Assembly: GCF_021864535.1 (NCBI RefSeq)
Contig: NZ_JAKJIC010000033.1
Location: forward strand, 1-32,787
DNA length: 32,787 nucleotides
Source of the DNA: Oryzibacter oryziterrae
GTDB taxonomy: Bacteria > Pseudomonadota > Alphaproteobacteria > Rhizobiales > Pleomorphomonadaceae
Direction: 5' to 3'
How positions within the stretch are numbered: position 1 is the stretch's first letter; the number at the start of each line of letters is the position of its first letter. The notes below the pieces were generated by a model, which was given only the letters and a program-made list of their open reading frames with translations, was not told where the DNA came from and did not search any database. Both the position numbers and the translations under genes were made by a program. Below are positions 8,970 to 16,346 of this stretch, piece by piece.

Positions 8970-9090
8970 ATCCGTGAAAATGGGCGGGAATTGGTGTCTG
9001 CTTCAGCTTGCCCAGGCTCGTGGACCTCAAAGTCCATTCCGCTTCGGGGCTTCGTCAGACACCATTTTCGCCGCGTTTTGACGGATTTAA
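8966..9090. repeat. Palindromic repeat family, copy 1 (stop-codon-overlapping)
   Basis: The element runs from TTAAATCCGT to its exact complement ACGGATTTAA. The inner arms (TTGGTGTCTG and CAGACACCA) also pair, and the centre is TGGAC-CTCAAA-GTCCA. It belongs to the same family as 17579-17826: shared blocks include AAGTCCATTCCGCT, TTTTCGCCGCG and TTGACRGATTT. Its first bases supply the stop codon of the YitT gene. In RNA it would fold as one long hairpin. Confidence 0.75.
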
Positions 9091-9155
9091 GGGGCAGTAT
9101 GTTGTGTTGGCTTGGAGGCTTGGGCGATCAGCGTAAGCAGCTGAATTAATGTGGG

Positions 9156-9326
9156 TTACCCCTCTCTCCTACTCTCCCCCACAAGGGGGGAGAGGGCGCC
9201 GATCGGTTCCTTGCAGAACCTGCAGAGGCTTGCTGTCTCGCTTCATATCCCAATCTTGGAAGGTTCTGGCCGAACCACATTCCCGGCCCTCTCCCCCTTG
9301 TGGGGGAGAGTTGGAGAGAGGGGTAA
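9156..9326. repeat. Long inverted repeat / REP-MITE-like intergenic element
   Basis: A 41-base left arm (9156-9196) and a 40-base right arm (9287-9326) are complementary with one mismatch and one indel, flanking about 90 bases of unrelated sequence. Each arm is itself a small palindrome (CTCTCCCCC-ACAA-GGGGGGAGAG). Such CT/AG-rich palindromes are frequent in rhizobial intergenic regions. There is no transposase and no believable ORF inside. Together with the repeat at 8966-9090 it fills the gene-free stretch 8970-9389. Confidence 0.7.
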
Positions 9327-9389
9327 ACGACAGAAAAATCAAAGGTTTTGGCTGCTGAGTTGGCGCCATCGCCAAGGATCGCGCTCCCT

Positions 9390-10613
9390 CTACACCCCGG
9401 CCATCTCCCCTTCGATCAGCCGTCCCAACCGCGCAATCCCCTCGTCGATCATCTCGTCCGAGGCGCAGGAGTAGGAGAGGCGGAGGGTGTTGGCGCCTGA
9501 GCCGTCGGCGTGGAAGGCGCGGCCTGGGACGAAGGCAACGCGTTGGCTTTGCAGGGATTTTGCCAGGAGATCGGCGCCGTCCATGCCCTCGGGCAGCGTG
9601 ACCCAGACGAACATGCCGCCCTCCGGTCGGGTCCATTGCACCCCCTTGGGCATGTGCCGGTCGAGGGCGGCGAGCATGCGGTCGCGGCGGTGGCGATAGG
9701 CGGCGCGGATGGTGTCCACCTGGGCGTCGAACAGGCGGGTGGCCACCTTGGCCATCACCGCCTGATTGATGGTGGAGGTGTGCAGATCCGCCGCCTGCTT
9801 GGCCAGAACCAGCTTGCGGATCAAGTCCTTGCCGGCCACGATCCAGCCAAGGCGCAAGCCCGGCGACAATGTCTTGGAAAAGGAACCGCAGTAGACAGTG
9901 CGCACGGCGTCAATGTCGCCGTTATGTCGCTGAAGGTCCAAGGCGAGGATAGAGGGCACGTTATCCCCGTCGAAACGCAGCGCCTGATAGGCCGCATCCT
10001 CGATGACGGGGATATCGAGCGCCTCGGTGAGATCGAGGATCGCCTCGCGGTCGGCCCGCGACAGGGTCTCGCCGGTGGGGTTGGAGAAGTCGGGAACGCA
10101 ATAGGCGAACTTCACCCGGCCCCCGGTCGCCGCGGCCTTGTCGCGATAGCTCTCCACCTCGCGGTTGGACCGCGGGTCGAGCCGGTCATAGGCGGGCTCA
10201 TAGGCATTGAAGGCACCGAGCGCACCCATATAGGCGGGGAAGGTGACGAGCGCGGTGTCGCCGGGGCTCAGGAACAGCTTGCCGAGATAGTCGAGGCCCT
10301 GCTGCGAGCCGGAGACGATGAACACGTTGTTAGCACTGCAGGTGACACCCAGCCGGGCCATATGGCCGACCAGCCAGTCGCGCAAGGGGCGGTAGCCTTC
10401 CGACACCGAGTATTGCAAGGCCGGCACCGCATCGGGACCGGACAGGACTTCCGCATAGGCAGCACCAAAGGCCTCGGCCGGGAACAGGCGCGCATCGGGG
10501 ATGCCGCCGGCAAAGGAGATGATGTCCGGCTGGTCGAGCAGCTTCAGCAGTTCGCGGATCTCCGACGCCTTCATCCGGCCGGCGCGGGTGGCGAAAACCT
10601 GATCCCAGTTCAT
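9390..10613 (-). CDS. PLP-dependent aminotransferase, class I/II (2-aminoadipate / MocR-core type)
   Basis: The 407-residue protein is a fold-type I aminotransferase. Lys247 in CGSFSKTLSPGLRLGW is the Schiff-base lysine. FSNPTG (about 177-182) and VIEDAAY (Asp206) are the usual PLP-contact motifs. ISFAGGIPDARLFP near the N terminus and LQYSVSEGYRPLRDWL are typical of the LysN/2-aminoadipate and kynurenine aminotransferase branch, which also forms the C-terminal part of MocR regulators. There is no HTH domain here, so it is an enzyme; the exact amino acid substrate cannot be read. ATG 10613 (MNWDQVF) is preceded by GGAGGGAG at a 10-base spacing and is preferred over a longer form from 10676. 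It lies alone on the minus strand between two YitT genes. Confidence 0.85.
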   Translation of the reverse strand: MNWDQVFATRAGRMKASEIRELLKLLDQPDIISFAGGIPDARLFPAEAFGAAYAEVLSGPDAVPALQYSVSEGYRPLRDWLVGHMARLGVTCSANNVFIVSGSQQGLDYLGKLFLSPGDTALVTFPAYMGALGAFNAYEPAYDRLDPRSNREVESYRDKAAATGGRVKFAYCVPDFSNPTGETLSRADREAILDLTEALDIPVIEDAAYQALRFDGDNVPSILALDLQRHNGDIDAVRTVYCGSFSKTLSPGLRLGWIVAGKDLIRKLVLAKQAADLHTSTINQAVMAKVATRLFDAQVDTIRAAYRHRRDRMLAALDRHMPKGVQWTRPEGGMFVWVTLPEGMDGADLLAKSLQSQRVAFVPGRAFHADGSGANTLRLSYSCASDEMIDEGIARLGRLIEGEMAGV

Positions 10614-10781
10614 GATGGTCCAACTCCCTCCAGATTCAAAAGTCTGAGCAGCCGTTTTTCGATCGGGTTGTTTCAACCTGCTTGGTGGGTGCTCTTGCCG
10701 TGGCGAGCCTCAACCCGCCACCGTCGGCGCTGCCGATCTCGGTGCGTCGCTGAAGCCAGCAAATCACGTGGGGAAATTTAT

Positions 10782-10820
10782 GTCAACAATATTGACCTAT
10801 TTGTGAACCTGGCCTAAAAG
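10782..10820 (+). promoter_or_regulatory. Promoter with GntR-like operator for YitT copy 2
   Basis: TTGACC (10792-10797), 17 bases and TAAAAG (10815-10820) form a promoter-like pair 60 bases before the gene at 10881. The -35 overlaps an inverted repeat GTCAA-CAATA-TTGAC (10782-10796), similar to operators of FCD-type GntR regulators. No GntR gene is in the window. Confidence 0.4.
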
Positions 10821-10880
10821 CTGCAGTGTCGGGACCTGTATCCATCCTCCTGTCGCTGTTCGTGCTTGCCGAGGTACCCA

Positions 10881-11504
10881 ATGACCACTGATGCCGATGC
10901 CAAGGAAACGCTCGCCCGCCATCGCCCTTGGGAAGACGCGCTGGCCATCCTGATGGGGACGCTCTATGCGGCAGTCGGCATCGAGTTCTTCCGCCAGTCG
11001 CATCTGGCCACCGGCGGCACGGCGGGTGTTGCCTTCCTGATCCACTATGCCAGCGGCTTCGGCGTCGGCCCGGTGCTCTTCGTGCTGAACCTGCCCTTCT
11101 ATGCCTTCGGCTGGATCACGCTCGGGCGCGAGTTCACCATCAAGAGCTTCATCGCCGTCGGCCTGCTTTCGCTCGAAAGCGTGCTGATGCCGCATTTCCT
11201 GCGCATCGACTTCATCGACCCGCTGTTTGCGGCGGTGGCAGGTGGCTTCCTGGTGGGCATCGGTCTGTTGTCGCTGATCCGCCACAAGGCCAGCCTCGGC
11301 GGCATCGGCATCCTCGGCGCCTTCGTTCAGGAGAAGCTCGGCTGGCGCGCCGGCAAGTTCCAGATGGCCGTCGACAGCCTGATCACCGCCGCTGCCTTCT
11401 TCGTGCTGAACCTGCACGACATGGCCCTGTCGGTCGCCGGCGCCGTGGTGCTGAACCTGGTGATGGCAGTGAACCACAAGCCGGGCCGGTATAACGGCTA
11501 TTGA
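10881..11504 (+). CDS. YitT-family (DUF161) membrane protein, copy 2
   Basis: The 207-residue protein is a paralogue of the protein at 8352, with the same helix pattern and signature segments (GIEFFRQSHLATGGTAGVA, RHKASLGGIGILGAFVQEK, NHKPGRYNGY). The ATG at 10881 has GAGG 6 bases upstream, which rules out the upstream TTG at 10866. The predicted topology is about five transmembrane helices, with no soluble C-terminal domain. The first 15 residues are hydrophilic and differ from copy 1, while the rest is strongly conserved. Both copies therefore appear to be under selection. Function in this family is not established; transport across the inner membrane is a guess. Confidence 0.85.
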   Translation: MTTDADAKETLARHRPWEDALAILMGTLYAAVGIEFFRQSHLATGGTAGVAFLIHYASGFGVGPVLFVLNLPFYAFGWITLGREFTIKSFIAVGLLSLESVLMPHFLRIDFIDPLFAAVAGGFLVGIGLLSLIRHKASLGGIGILGAFVQEKLGWRAGKFQMAVDSLITAAAFFVLNLHDMALSVAGAVVLNLVMAVNHKPGRYNGY

Positions 11505-11847
11505 CCGGGGGAGAGCGGCGATCGGCTTGTCAGAGCCGCCTTTCAATCAGAGAGGGTAACCCGGAGCGCCGCCGCTATCGCGTCTCCGATCTCCTTGTGA
11601 AGCTCTGTGCGAAAATGCCGCAGACCGACGGCACTCCGGTATGCTTAAGCATTGTAAATCAGAACTAGCACCATTGATTTTGTTCTATACCTTGCGCTAA
11701 AGGAGTCTAGTGCAGGGGATGCCGCCGAGCGTAGTGCAACTCGGACGAAAGCAACGTACTGACGGCGACAAGGCTTCGCTTCTTCATGTGAAGAAGTCAT
11801 ATATTTCTGCCTGCGTGACGTTTTAAAATAGAACTTTGGAGATTGTC
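11505..11847. other. Gene-free stretch with a short palindrome
   Basis: No coding signal is seen in these 343 bases. The only clear element is an 18-base palindrome, CTTCTTCA-TG-TGAAGAAG (11779-11796), about 50 bases before the next start. It could be an operator. The part after 11640 is markedly AT-richer. Confidence 0.5.
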
Positions 11848-13089
11848 TTGCTTAAATTTGCCAAAATACTGTTTTCTGTTTCCGCAATCGCAGCGGCCTT
11901 TGACGCAAGCGCAGCAACCCACACGGTGATCTACAGTTTCCAGCCGGGCGCTGGCGGATACTGGCCCAATGGCGGCGTGATCGCGGACAAGGCCGGCGCG
12001 CTCTACGGCACCACCACACTTGGCGGCAGCGCGGGCAAGGGCGTCGTCTACAAGCTGACGCCACCGGCCACCAGCGGCGGCGCCTGGGTGGAGACCGTCC
12101 TCTATTCCTTCAACGGAACCAGTGACGGCGCCGGTCCGCAGTCCGGGCTGACCTGGGATGCGAAAGGCAATCTCTACGGGACCACGCAGGGCGGCGGCAG
12201 CAGCGGGCTCGGTACGGTGTTCAAGCTGGCACCGCCAAAGTCGGGCACCGGCGCCTGGACGCTGACGGTGCTCTACGCCTTCAAGGGCAATATGGACGGC
12301 GCCGCTCCGAACGCCGGCGTCGTCTTCGACAAGGCCGGCGCGCTCTATGGCACCACCTATTACGGCGGCGGCCCGAGCGATGGCGGCATGGCCTACAAGC
12401 TGACACCGCCGGCTCCGGGCAAGACCAACTGGACCGAGACCGTGCTGACGTCGTTCATGAAGACGCCGGACGGTGCAGCCCCCAATGGGGGCCTGCTGGT
12501 GGCTGCGAGTGGCAAGGTGTTCGGCACCACGGCCTTCGGCGGCACCAATAGCCAGGGCACCGTGTTTCAGCTGACTCCGCCTGCCGCCGGCAAGACGGCC
12601 TGGAAGAAGACCATCCTCTATAACTTCAAGGTCAGCCCCGATGGCGTATCGCCCTATTGCGATCTGGTGGCCGACGCCAAGGGGGCGCTCTATGGCACGA
12701 CCACGGGCGGCGGCAATCCCGGTTCGGCCATCCCCGGCCAGGGCACCGTCTTCAAGCTGACCCCGCCGGCGGCTGGCAAGACGGCCTGGACCGAAAAGGT
12801 GATCTACAACTTCAAGGGTGGCAAGGACGGGGCGGGCCCCTTCGCCGGTCTGACCTTCAACGCCGCGGGCGCCCTGATCGGCTCCACTACGAAGACCGTC
12901 TTCAGGCTGACCCCGCCGGCGACGGCGAGCGGCAAATGGACGGAGACCATGTCGGTCTATCTGCCCACCCAGGCAGGTAGCATCATCGCCGTGGGCGATC
13001 CGATCGTCGGTGCTGGCGGCGTGATCTATGGAACGACCACCTACGGCGGCGCGTCGGGTTTAGGGACGGTCTACAAGGTGAAGCCGTGA
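11848..13089 (+). CDS. Secreted seven-repeat protein (TIGR03803-like, beta-propeller candidate)
   Basis: I chose a TTG start at 11848: GGAG lies 6 bases upstream, and the product then opens with a signal peptide (MLKFAKILFSVSAIAAAF, cleavage after DASA). The mature 390 or so residues contain seven copies of a unit of roughly 50-60 residues. Each unit holds a pattern like GALYGTTxxGGxxGxGTVYKLTPP followed by W-x-E-T-V-L-Y-x-F. This is the TIGR03803 (Gloeo_Verruco) repeat, seen in extracellular proteins of many phyla. Seven copies fit a seven-bladed propeller, although repeat 6 is shortened (GALIGSTTKTVFRLTPP) and repeat 7 has lost the trailing strand. There are no catalytic residues or anchor, so it is probably periplasmic or secreted. 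Confidence 0.8.
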   Translation: MLKFAKILFSVSAIAAAFDASAATHTVIYSFQPGAGGYWPNGGVIADKAGALYGTTTLGGSAGKGVVYKLTPPATSGGAWVETVLYSFNGTSDGAGPQSGLTWDAKGNLYGTTQGGGSSGLGTVFKLAPPKSGTGAWTLTVLYAFKGNMDGAAPNAGVVFDKAGALYGTTYYGGGPSDGGMAYKLTPPAPGKTNWTETVLTSFMKTPDGAAPNGGLLVAASGKVFGTTAFGGTNSQGTVFQLTPPAAGKTAWKKTILYNFKVSPDGVSPYCDLVADAKGALYGTTTGGGNPGSAIPGQGTVFKLTPPAAGKTAWTEKVIYNFKGGKDGAGPFAGLTFNAAGALIGSTTKTVFRLTPPATASGKWTETMSVYLPTQAGSIIAVGDPIVGAGGVIYGTTTYGGASGLGTVYKVKP

Positions 13090-13095
13090 TCCATT

Positions 13096-13122
13096 GGGAC
13101 GGGCGCCTGAGGTGCCTGTCCC
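13096..13122 (+). terminator. Hairpin after propeller-like gene
   Basis: GGGAC-G-GGC pairs with GCC-T-GTCCC around a 9-base loop, 6 bases past the stop codon at 13089. Only CTT follows rather than a long U tract, so termination efficiency is uncertain. Confidence 0.45.
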
Positions 13123-13286
13123 TTGCTTCAGCTGGAACGAGCATCTTTCTGCACAAGGGGCTATGTGGGCAGATGCGTCGATGGCTGCCCGGACATCCGG
13201 GCGCTGTGGGCCTTTTCCTGCACCCACAGGTCGAGGACACGCGCTGTCGTCTTGCGAGCGGTACAGAGCACGAGGCGCAGCGGTAA

Positions 13287-13445
13287 AGCAACCTTGGTGA
13301 CATCAGCTTCTTCGGGGCTCGCGTAAAGTGGGAACTCCACTGGCCCGCCGGCACGTTCCGGTTGGCCGCCAACAGCCTGATCATCGCGGTTGTCTTTTTC
13401 GTACCAGACCTGAGCGACGTGGCCCTGTCAGCCGGGCGCATGGTT
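13287..13445 (+). pseudogene. C-terminal relic of a third YitT gene
   Basis: In the frame starting at 13287 the translation aligns without gaps to the C-terminal third of the two intact YitT proteins, from KASLGG to ALSV. About 24 of 48 positions are identical, including LHWPAGTFRLAANSL against LGWRAGKFQMAVDSL and FFVPDLSDVALS against FFVLNLHDMALS. An in-frame TAA precedes the segment. Upstream of it (about 13180-13286) only weak, frameshifted resemblance remains. No start codon or ribosome site is present. The rest of the gene-free stretch 13090-13611 holds a hairpin at 13096 and a 9-base tandem duplication (TTACCAATG twice, 13500-13517). Confidence 0.75.
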
Positions 13446-13611
13446 CGGTCTCGGGCGTTGAGGTTAGGGTATTTACTTAAATTTTTTTCGTGTCACTATT
13501 TACCAATGTTACCAATGTGACTGCTGAAGGCCGGGGGGACCTGTAGCAGTGATTTTGCGCTTCGGTGGAGTCCACGCGCAGCGCGTTGTTTGTTTCAGGG
13601 GGACATTGACG

Positions 13612-15507
13612 ATGAAAAGACTGATTGCCTTGGCAATCGGCATCGCAGTGATGCTGATTTCCACACTGGCCGCCGAAGCTGGTCGCATCAAGTTTCTGGA
13701 CGGGACCTATTGTTACTATGTAAGTCCTTATTTCGGAAAGAATATCATCGGAACTTACTCGCTGTATAAAAATGGCGTTTCAGTGCAGGGCCCCTTTGAT
13801 CTGGGGCGCTTCGGTGAGTATGGCAATGCCCCGTCCCGACCGGGCATCACCACGCCCACAGCCCCTGGCACCTATGAGGTGCGGGTGACCTGCGGCTCGA
13901 CCATCTACAAGATTCCGGTGGGCAACCAGTTCAGCTTGCCGAGCGTTGACCTGTTCATGGACAACCGGAGCCCGCGCTTCAAGCTGTTGCAGGTGGAGTA
14001 TCCGATCATCCTCGGGGGCGGTTACCAGAAAGTGGTGCGCGTCCCCCCCGGTTCGACGGTGCATATTCGCGCACGCTACAGCGACCCAGGCGGCGCGCTG
14101 GTACCCAAGGAGACGGTGAAGTCGCCTTTCGGCACCATCTCGCAGGTGTCGATAACGCAGATCGACAGCACGGTCTGGGAACTCATCTTCGATTGGAAGT
14201 TGCCGGCCGACAAGGGGTGGTACGACGCCTATGTCCTGATCGACGACCGCAGGGGCGGATATGTCGAAGGCGGGGTCAACATCAATGCCGCCGACGGGCC
14301 CGTGCAAACCCCGGTTGCGTCCACACCGGCAGCCGCCTTGCCCTCGGCAAAGGCCGGCCAGCTCGACCAGTTCCTCACTTTCTGGTCGACACGCGGCAGT
14401 GACTATCCCGACACCGGCGCCGATACGGCCGAAACGTCCTGTGCCTATTACAAGGCCTTGGGCTTTGCCACCGGCTGCAATGGCAAGGTGATGACCGGCG
14501 AGATCACCTTTGCCCAGTGGAAGAAGAGCTGGGGATTTACCGCGCTTGGCATGCTGGGATCGGACGCCGACGCCGGGAAGGTTGTCGTGCCGAGCACGAC
14601 GGTTTCGGCAACCTATGTCAACCTGGCTGACCTTGGTCTCGAGCGCGCCATGCATGCCACCTCGACCTCCAAGGGCAAGGCATTCTATGTCTGCAACCAT
14701 CCCTATTCCGATCCGTTGCGCGGCGAAGATCCGCTGTTGAACCGGGCCATTAACGGCGATCTTCTGGTGGCCTGCGTCGCCATGGAATATTCGGCGACCA
14801 CGGGCATCAACAGCGGCAAGAAGTTCACCAAGTTCCTGGTGTTCGCGCCGAATGGCCGCCTGGTACGGCAGGCCAATCTCGACGGCCGCGGAAGCAAGTA
14901 CATCCCGGGCAATTGTGTCGTCTGCCACGGCGCGTCGCCCAACTACACGCACTACGGCGATCCTGCCACGGCTCCGACGCCGGCACTGGGGGCCAAGTTC
15001 CTGCCGTTCGATCTCGGCAATTTCGCCTTTGCCGACCGGGACGGCTATCGCAAGGCGGACCTGCAGGACGAGTTCCGCAAGCTGAACGACTATGTACGCC
15101 AGACGACCAAAGCGGGGGACCCGATCCGTGAGCTTGTCGACGGGTGGTACCCGACGAGCACCAGCAACTTCACGGGCGGATTCGTTCCGCCAGGCTGGGC
15201 CGGCAACACGAGCCTGTACAATCGTGTGGTCAAGCCGGCGTGCCGCACCTGCCATATCGCCATGCCAGCCAGCTTCAATACCCTGGCGCAGTTTGACACC
15301 TACGCATCCTTCATCAAGACACACGTCTGCGGCAATACCGGCAATTACGAGAAGTCTCGTTACTCCATGCCCAATGCACGCGTCACCTTCGACCGCTTCT
15401 GGACGAGCACGGGCGGGGTGTCGGGTGTCGACCAGCCCGCAACGCTCCGGGACTATCTGAGGACCAAGCTGGGCGACAGCAGCCTCAAGTGCGATCCGCC
15501 CAAGTGA
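13612..15507 (+). CDS. Secreted protein with two CXXCH haem-binding motifs
   Basis: The ATG at 13612 has AGGGGGAC upstream and starts a signal peptide (MKRLIALAIGIAVMLISTLA, cleavage near AEAG). The first 230 or so mature residues look like a beta-sandwich region rich in Gly, Tyr and Pro. A Pro/Ala linker at about 235-250 separates them from the C-terminal part. Two c-type haem motifs follow: NCVVCH (Cys435-His439) and CRTCH (Cys544-His548), each with a downstream Met (for example HIAMP) that could act as second ligand. Additional Cys residues are scattered between and after them. It is thus a periplasmic dihaem cytochrome-like protein of 631 residues. I do not recognise a named family and no electron-transfer partner is adjacent. 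Confidence 0.75.
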   Translation: MKRLIALAIGIAVMLISTLAAEAGRIKFLDGTYCYYVSPYFGKNIIGTYSLYKNGVSVQGPFDLGRFGEYGNAPSRPGITTPTAPGTYEVRVTCGSTIYKIPVGNQFSLPSVDLFMDNRSPRFKLLQVEYPIILGGGYQKVVRVPPGSTVHIRARYSDPGGALVPKETVKSPFGTISQVSITQIDSTVWELIFDWKLPADKGWYDAYVLIDDRRGGYVEGGVNINAADGPVQTPVASTPAAALPSAKAGQLDQFLTFWSTRGSDYPDTGADTAETSCAYYKALGFATGCNGKVMTGEITFAQWKKSWGFTALGMLGSDADAGKVVVPSTTVSATYVNLADLGLERAMHATSTSKGKAFYVCNHPYSDPLRGEDPLLNRAINGDLLVACVAMEYSATTGINSGKKFTKFLVFAPNGRLVRQANLDGRGSKYIPGNCVVCHGASPNYTHYGDPATAPTPALGAKFLPFDLGNFAFADRDGYRKADLQDEFRKLNDYVRQTTKAGDPIRELVDGWYPTSTSNFTGGFVPPGWAGNTSLYNRVVKPACRTCHIAMPASFNTLAQFDTYASFIKTHVCGNTGNYEKSRYSMPNARVTFDRFWTSTGGVSGVDQPATLRDYLRTKLGDSSLKCDPPK

Positions 15508-15519
15508 TGTGACACGCGG

Positions 15520-15548
15520 GTACGGCGGCCAACCGGTTGTCGCCGTAC
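15520..15548. terminator. Hairpin after dihaem gene
   Basis: GTACGGCG (15520-15527) pairs with CGCCGTAC (15541-15548), and the interior CAACC/GGTTG also pairs, giving a nearly perfect 29-base palindrome 13 bases past the stop. No U tract follows, so it may be a terminator or mRNA-stabilising hairpin. Confidence 0.45.
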
Positions 15549-15643
15549 TCGACAAGTGGCCTGCAGCCGGTCCTGGCTAAGGCAGGTAGCCTGAACTTGC
15601 AATATTTTACACAACCGGGGATAACATTTCTTGAAATACACAC

Positions 15644-15672
15644 TTGACAGCGTAACGCTGGCGAGCTAGTGT
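15644..15672 (+). promoter_or_regulatory. Sigma70-like promoter upstream of GTA cluster
   Basis: A perfect TTGACA -35 (15644-15649), a 17-base spacer and TAGTGT (15667-15672) form a promoter about 95 bases before the small terminase gene. A transcript would start near 15679. The next feature downstream is an intrinsic-terminator-like hairpin at 15695-15726. Confidence 0.6.
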
Positions 15673-15694
15673 TTTGGCATGATCTCACAGTTGT

Positions 15695-15726
15695 AAGCGG
15701 CGCGCCGGAAGGTTCGCCGCTTTTTT
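15695..15726 (+). terminator. Intrinsic terminator / attenuator in GTA leader
   Basis: AAGCGGCG (15695-15702) pairs with CGCCGCTT (15715-15722) around a 12-base loop, and the stem runs into TTTTTT (15721-15726). It lies after the promoter and before the small terminase start at 15768. It is therefore placed to cut the leader transcript at about 45 nt unless antitermination occurs. Confidence 0.65.
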
Positions 15727-15767
15727 GTTGCCGTGCCGGCCGGAGGGTTGGCGGCGGGGAGTTTGGC

Positions 15768-16346
15768 ATGGACGGGATGCAGCCGGATTTGCTGGGCGAG
15801 GAAGCCCTGACGGTCGCCACCGAGGCGGGCGGCGGCTCTGCGGGCCGTCCGCCGCTGCGCAGGAAGGTCGTGCCGTGGGACGCAGTGCGGATCGCCTATG
15901 AACAGACGCAGGAGCCAGTGGTTGATATCGCGCTTCGCTTCGGCGTGACGCGGCAGACGGTCGAGCGCCATGCGGCCACCGGCGGCTGGACGGCGCGGCG
16001 GCCGGTGATGGCTTCTGCAGCACGGCTGACGACGCTGAAGGAACGGGCCAGCGAGCCCGACATGGCGGCGCTGTCGCTTTCGATGAAACGGATCCTGGCG
16101 GTGATGGTCAGCCGCCTGGAGGGGCGCATTCTGGGCGCGGGGGACGAGGTCGACGAGCGGGACGTCAAAGCGCTGACAGCGCTGGCGGCGGCCCATTCCA
16201 AGGTGACCGAACTCGACCGCAACCCAAGGAGCGCCCGTGACAAGCAACCAGGAAACCCTGCCGCCGGATTGGCTCGATCGGTTCTCGCAGCTCTGGAAGC
16301 GACTGTCGACGGACGAGCGCCGGGCCTTGCTGGCGAGGCTGAGTGA
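15768..16346 (+). CDS. Small terminase subunit-like HTH protein (GTA g1 position)
   Basis: The 192-residue protein lies directly before TerL. ATG 15768 has GGGGAG 6 bases upstream, so the longer open frame back to 15669, which runs through the terminator hairpin, is not used. Residues about 30-75 contain an HTH-like segment (DIALRFGVTRQTVERHA followed by GGW), as expected for a TerS that recognises DNA ends or binds DNA nonspecifically in GTAs. A helical central region (MAALSLSMKRILAVMVSRLE) could oligomerise. The C terminus overlaps TerL by 110 bases and is Ala/Gly-rich there, as expected for sequence constrained by the other frame. The call rests on position and HTH, not on strong motif identity. 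Confidence 0.65.
   Translation: MDGMQPDLLGEEALTVATEAGGGSAGRPPLRRKVVPWDAVRIAYEQTQEPVVDIALRFGVTRQTVERHAATGGWTARRPVMASAARLTTLKERASEPDMAALSLSMKRILAVMVSRLEGRILGAGDEVDERDVKALTALAAAHSKVTELDRNPRSARDKQPGNPAAGLARSVLAALEATVDGRAPGLAGEAE

Noticed and set aside
9156-9326. Insertion sequence
   Set aside because: Inverted arms are present but there is no transposase ORF and only about 90 bases between them; it is classed as an intergenic palindromic repeat.
9510-10817. 435-codon plus-strand open frame
   Set aside because: It lies antisense to the aminotransferase, whose catalytic motifs are intact; its own composition is shadow-like.
13500-13517. Tandem TTACCAATG duplication
   Set aside because: Two 9-base copies in AT-rich intergenic DNA are easily explained by slippage; no functional link was seen.
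13780-15555. 591-codon open frame on the minus strand
   Set aside because: It is fully antisense to the signal-peptide/CXXCH gene, has no ribosome site and encodes a His/Arg/Gly-rich sequence typical of a high-GC shadow frame.
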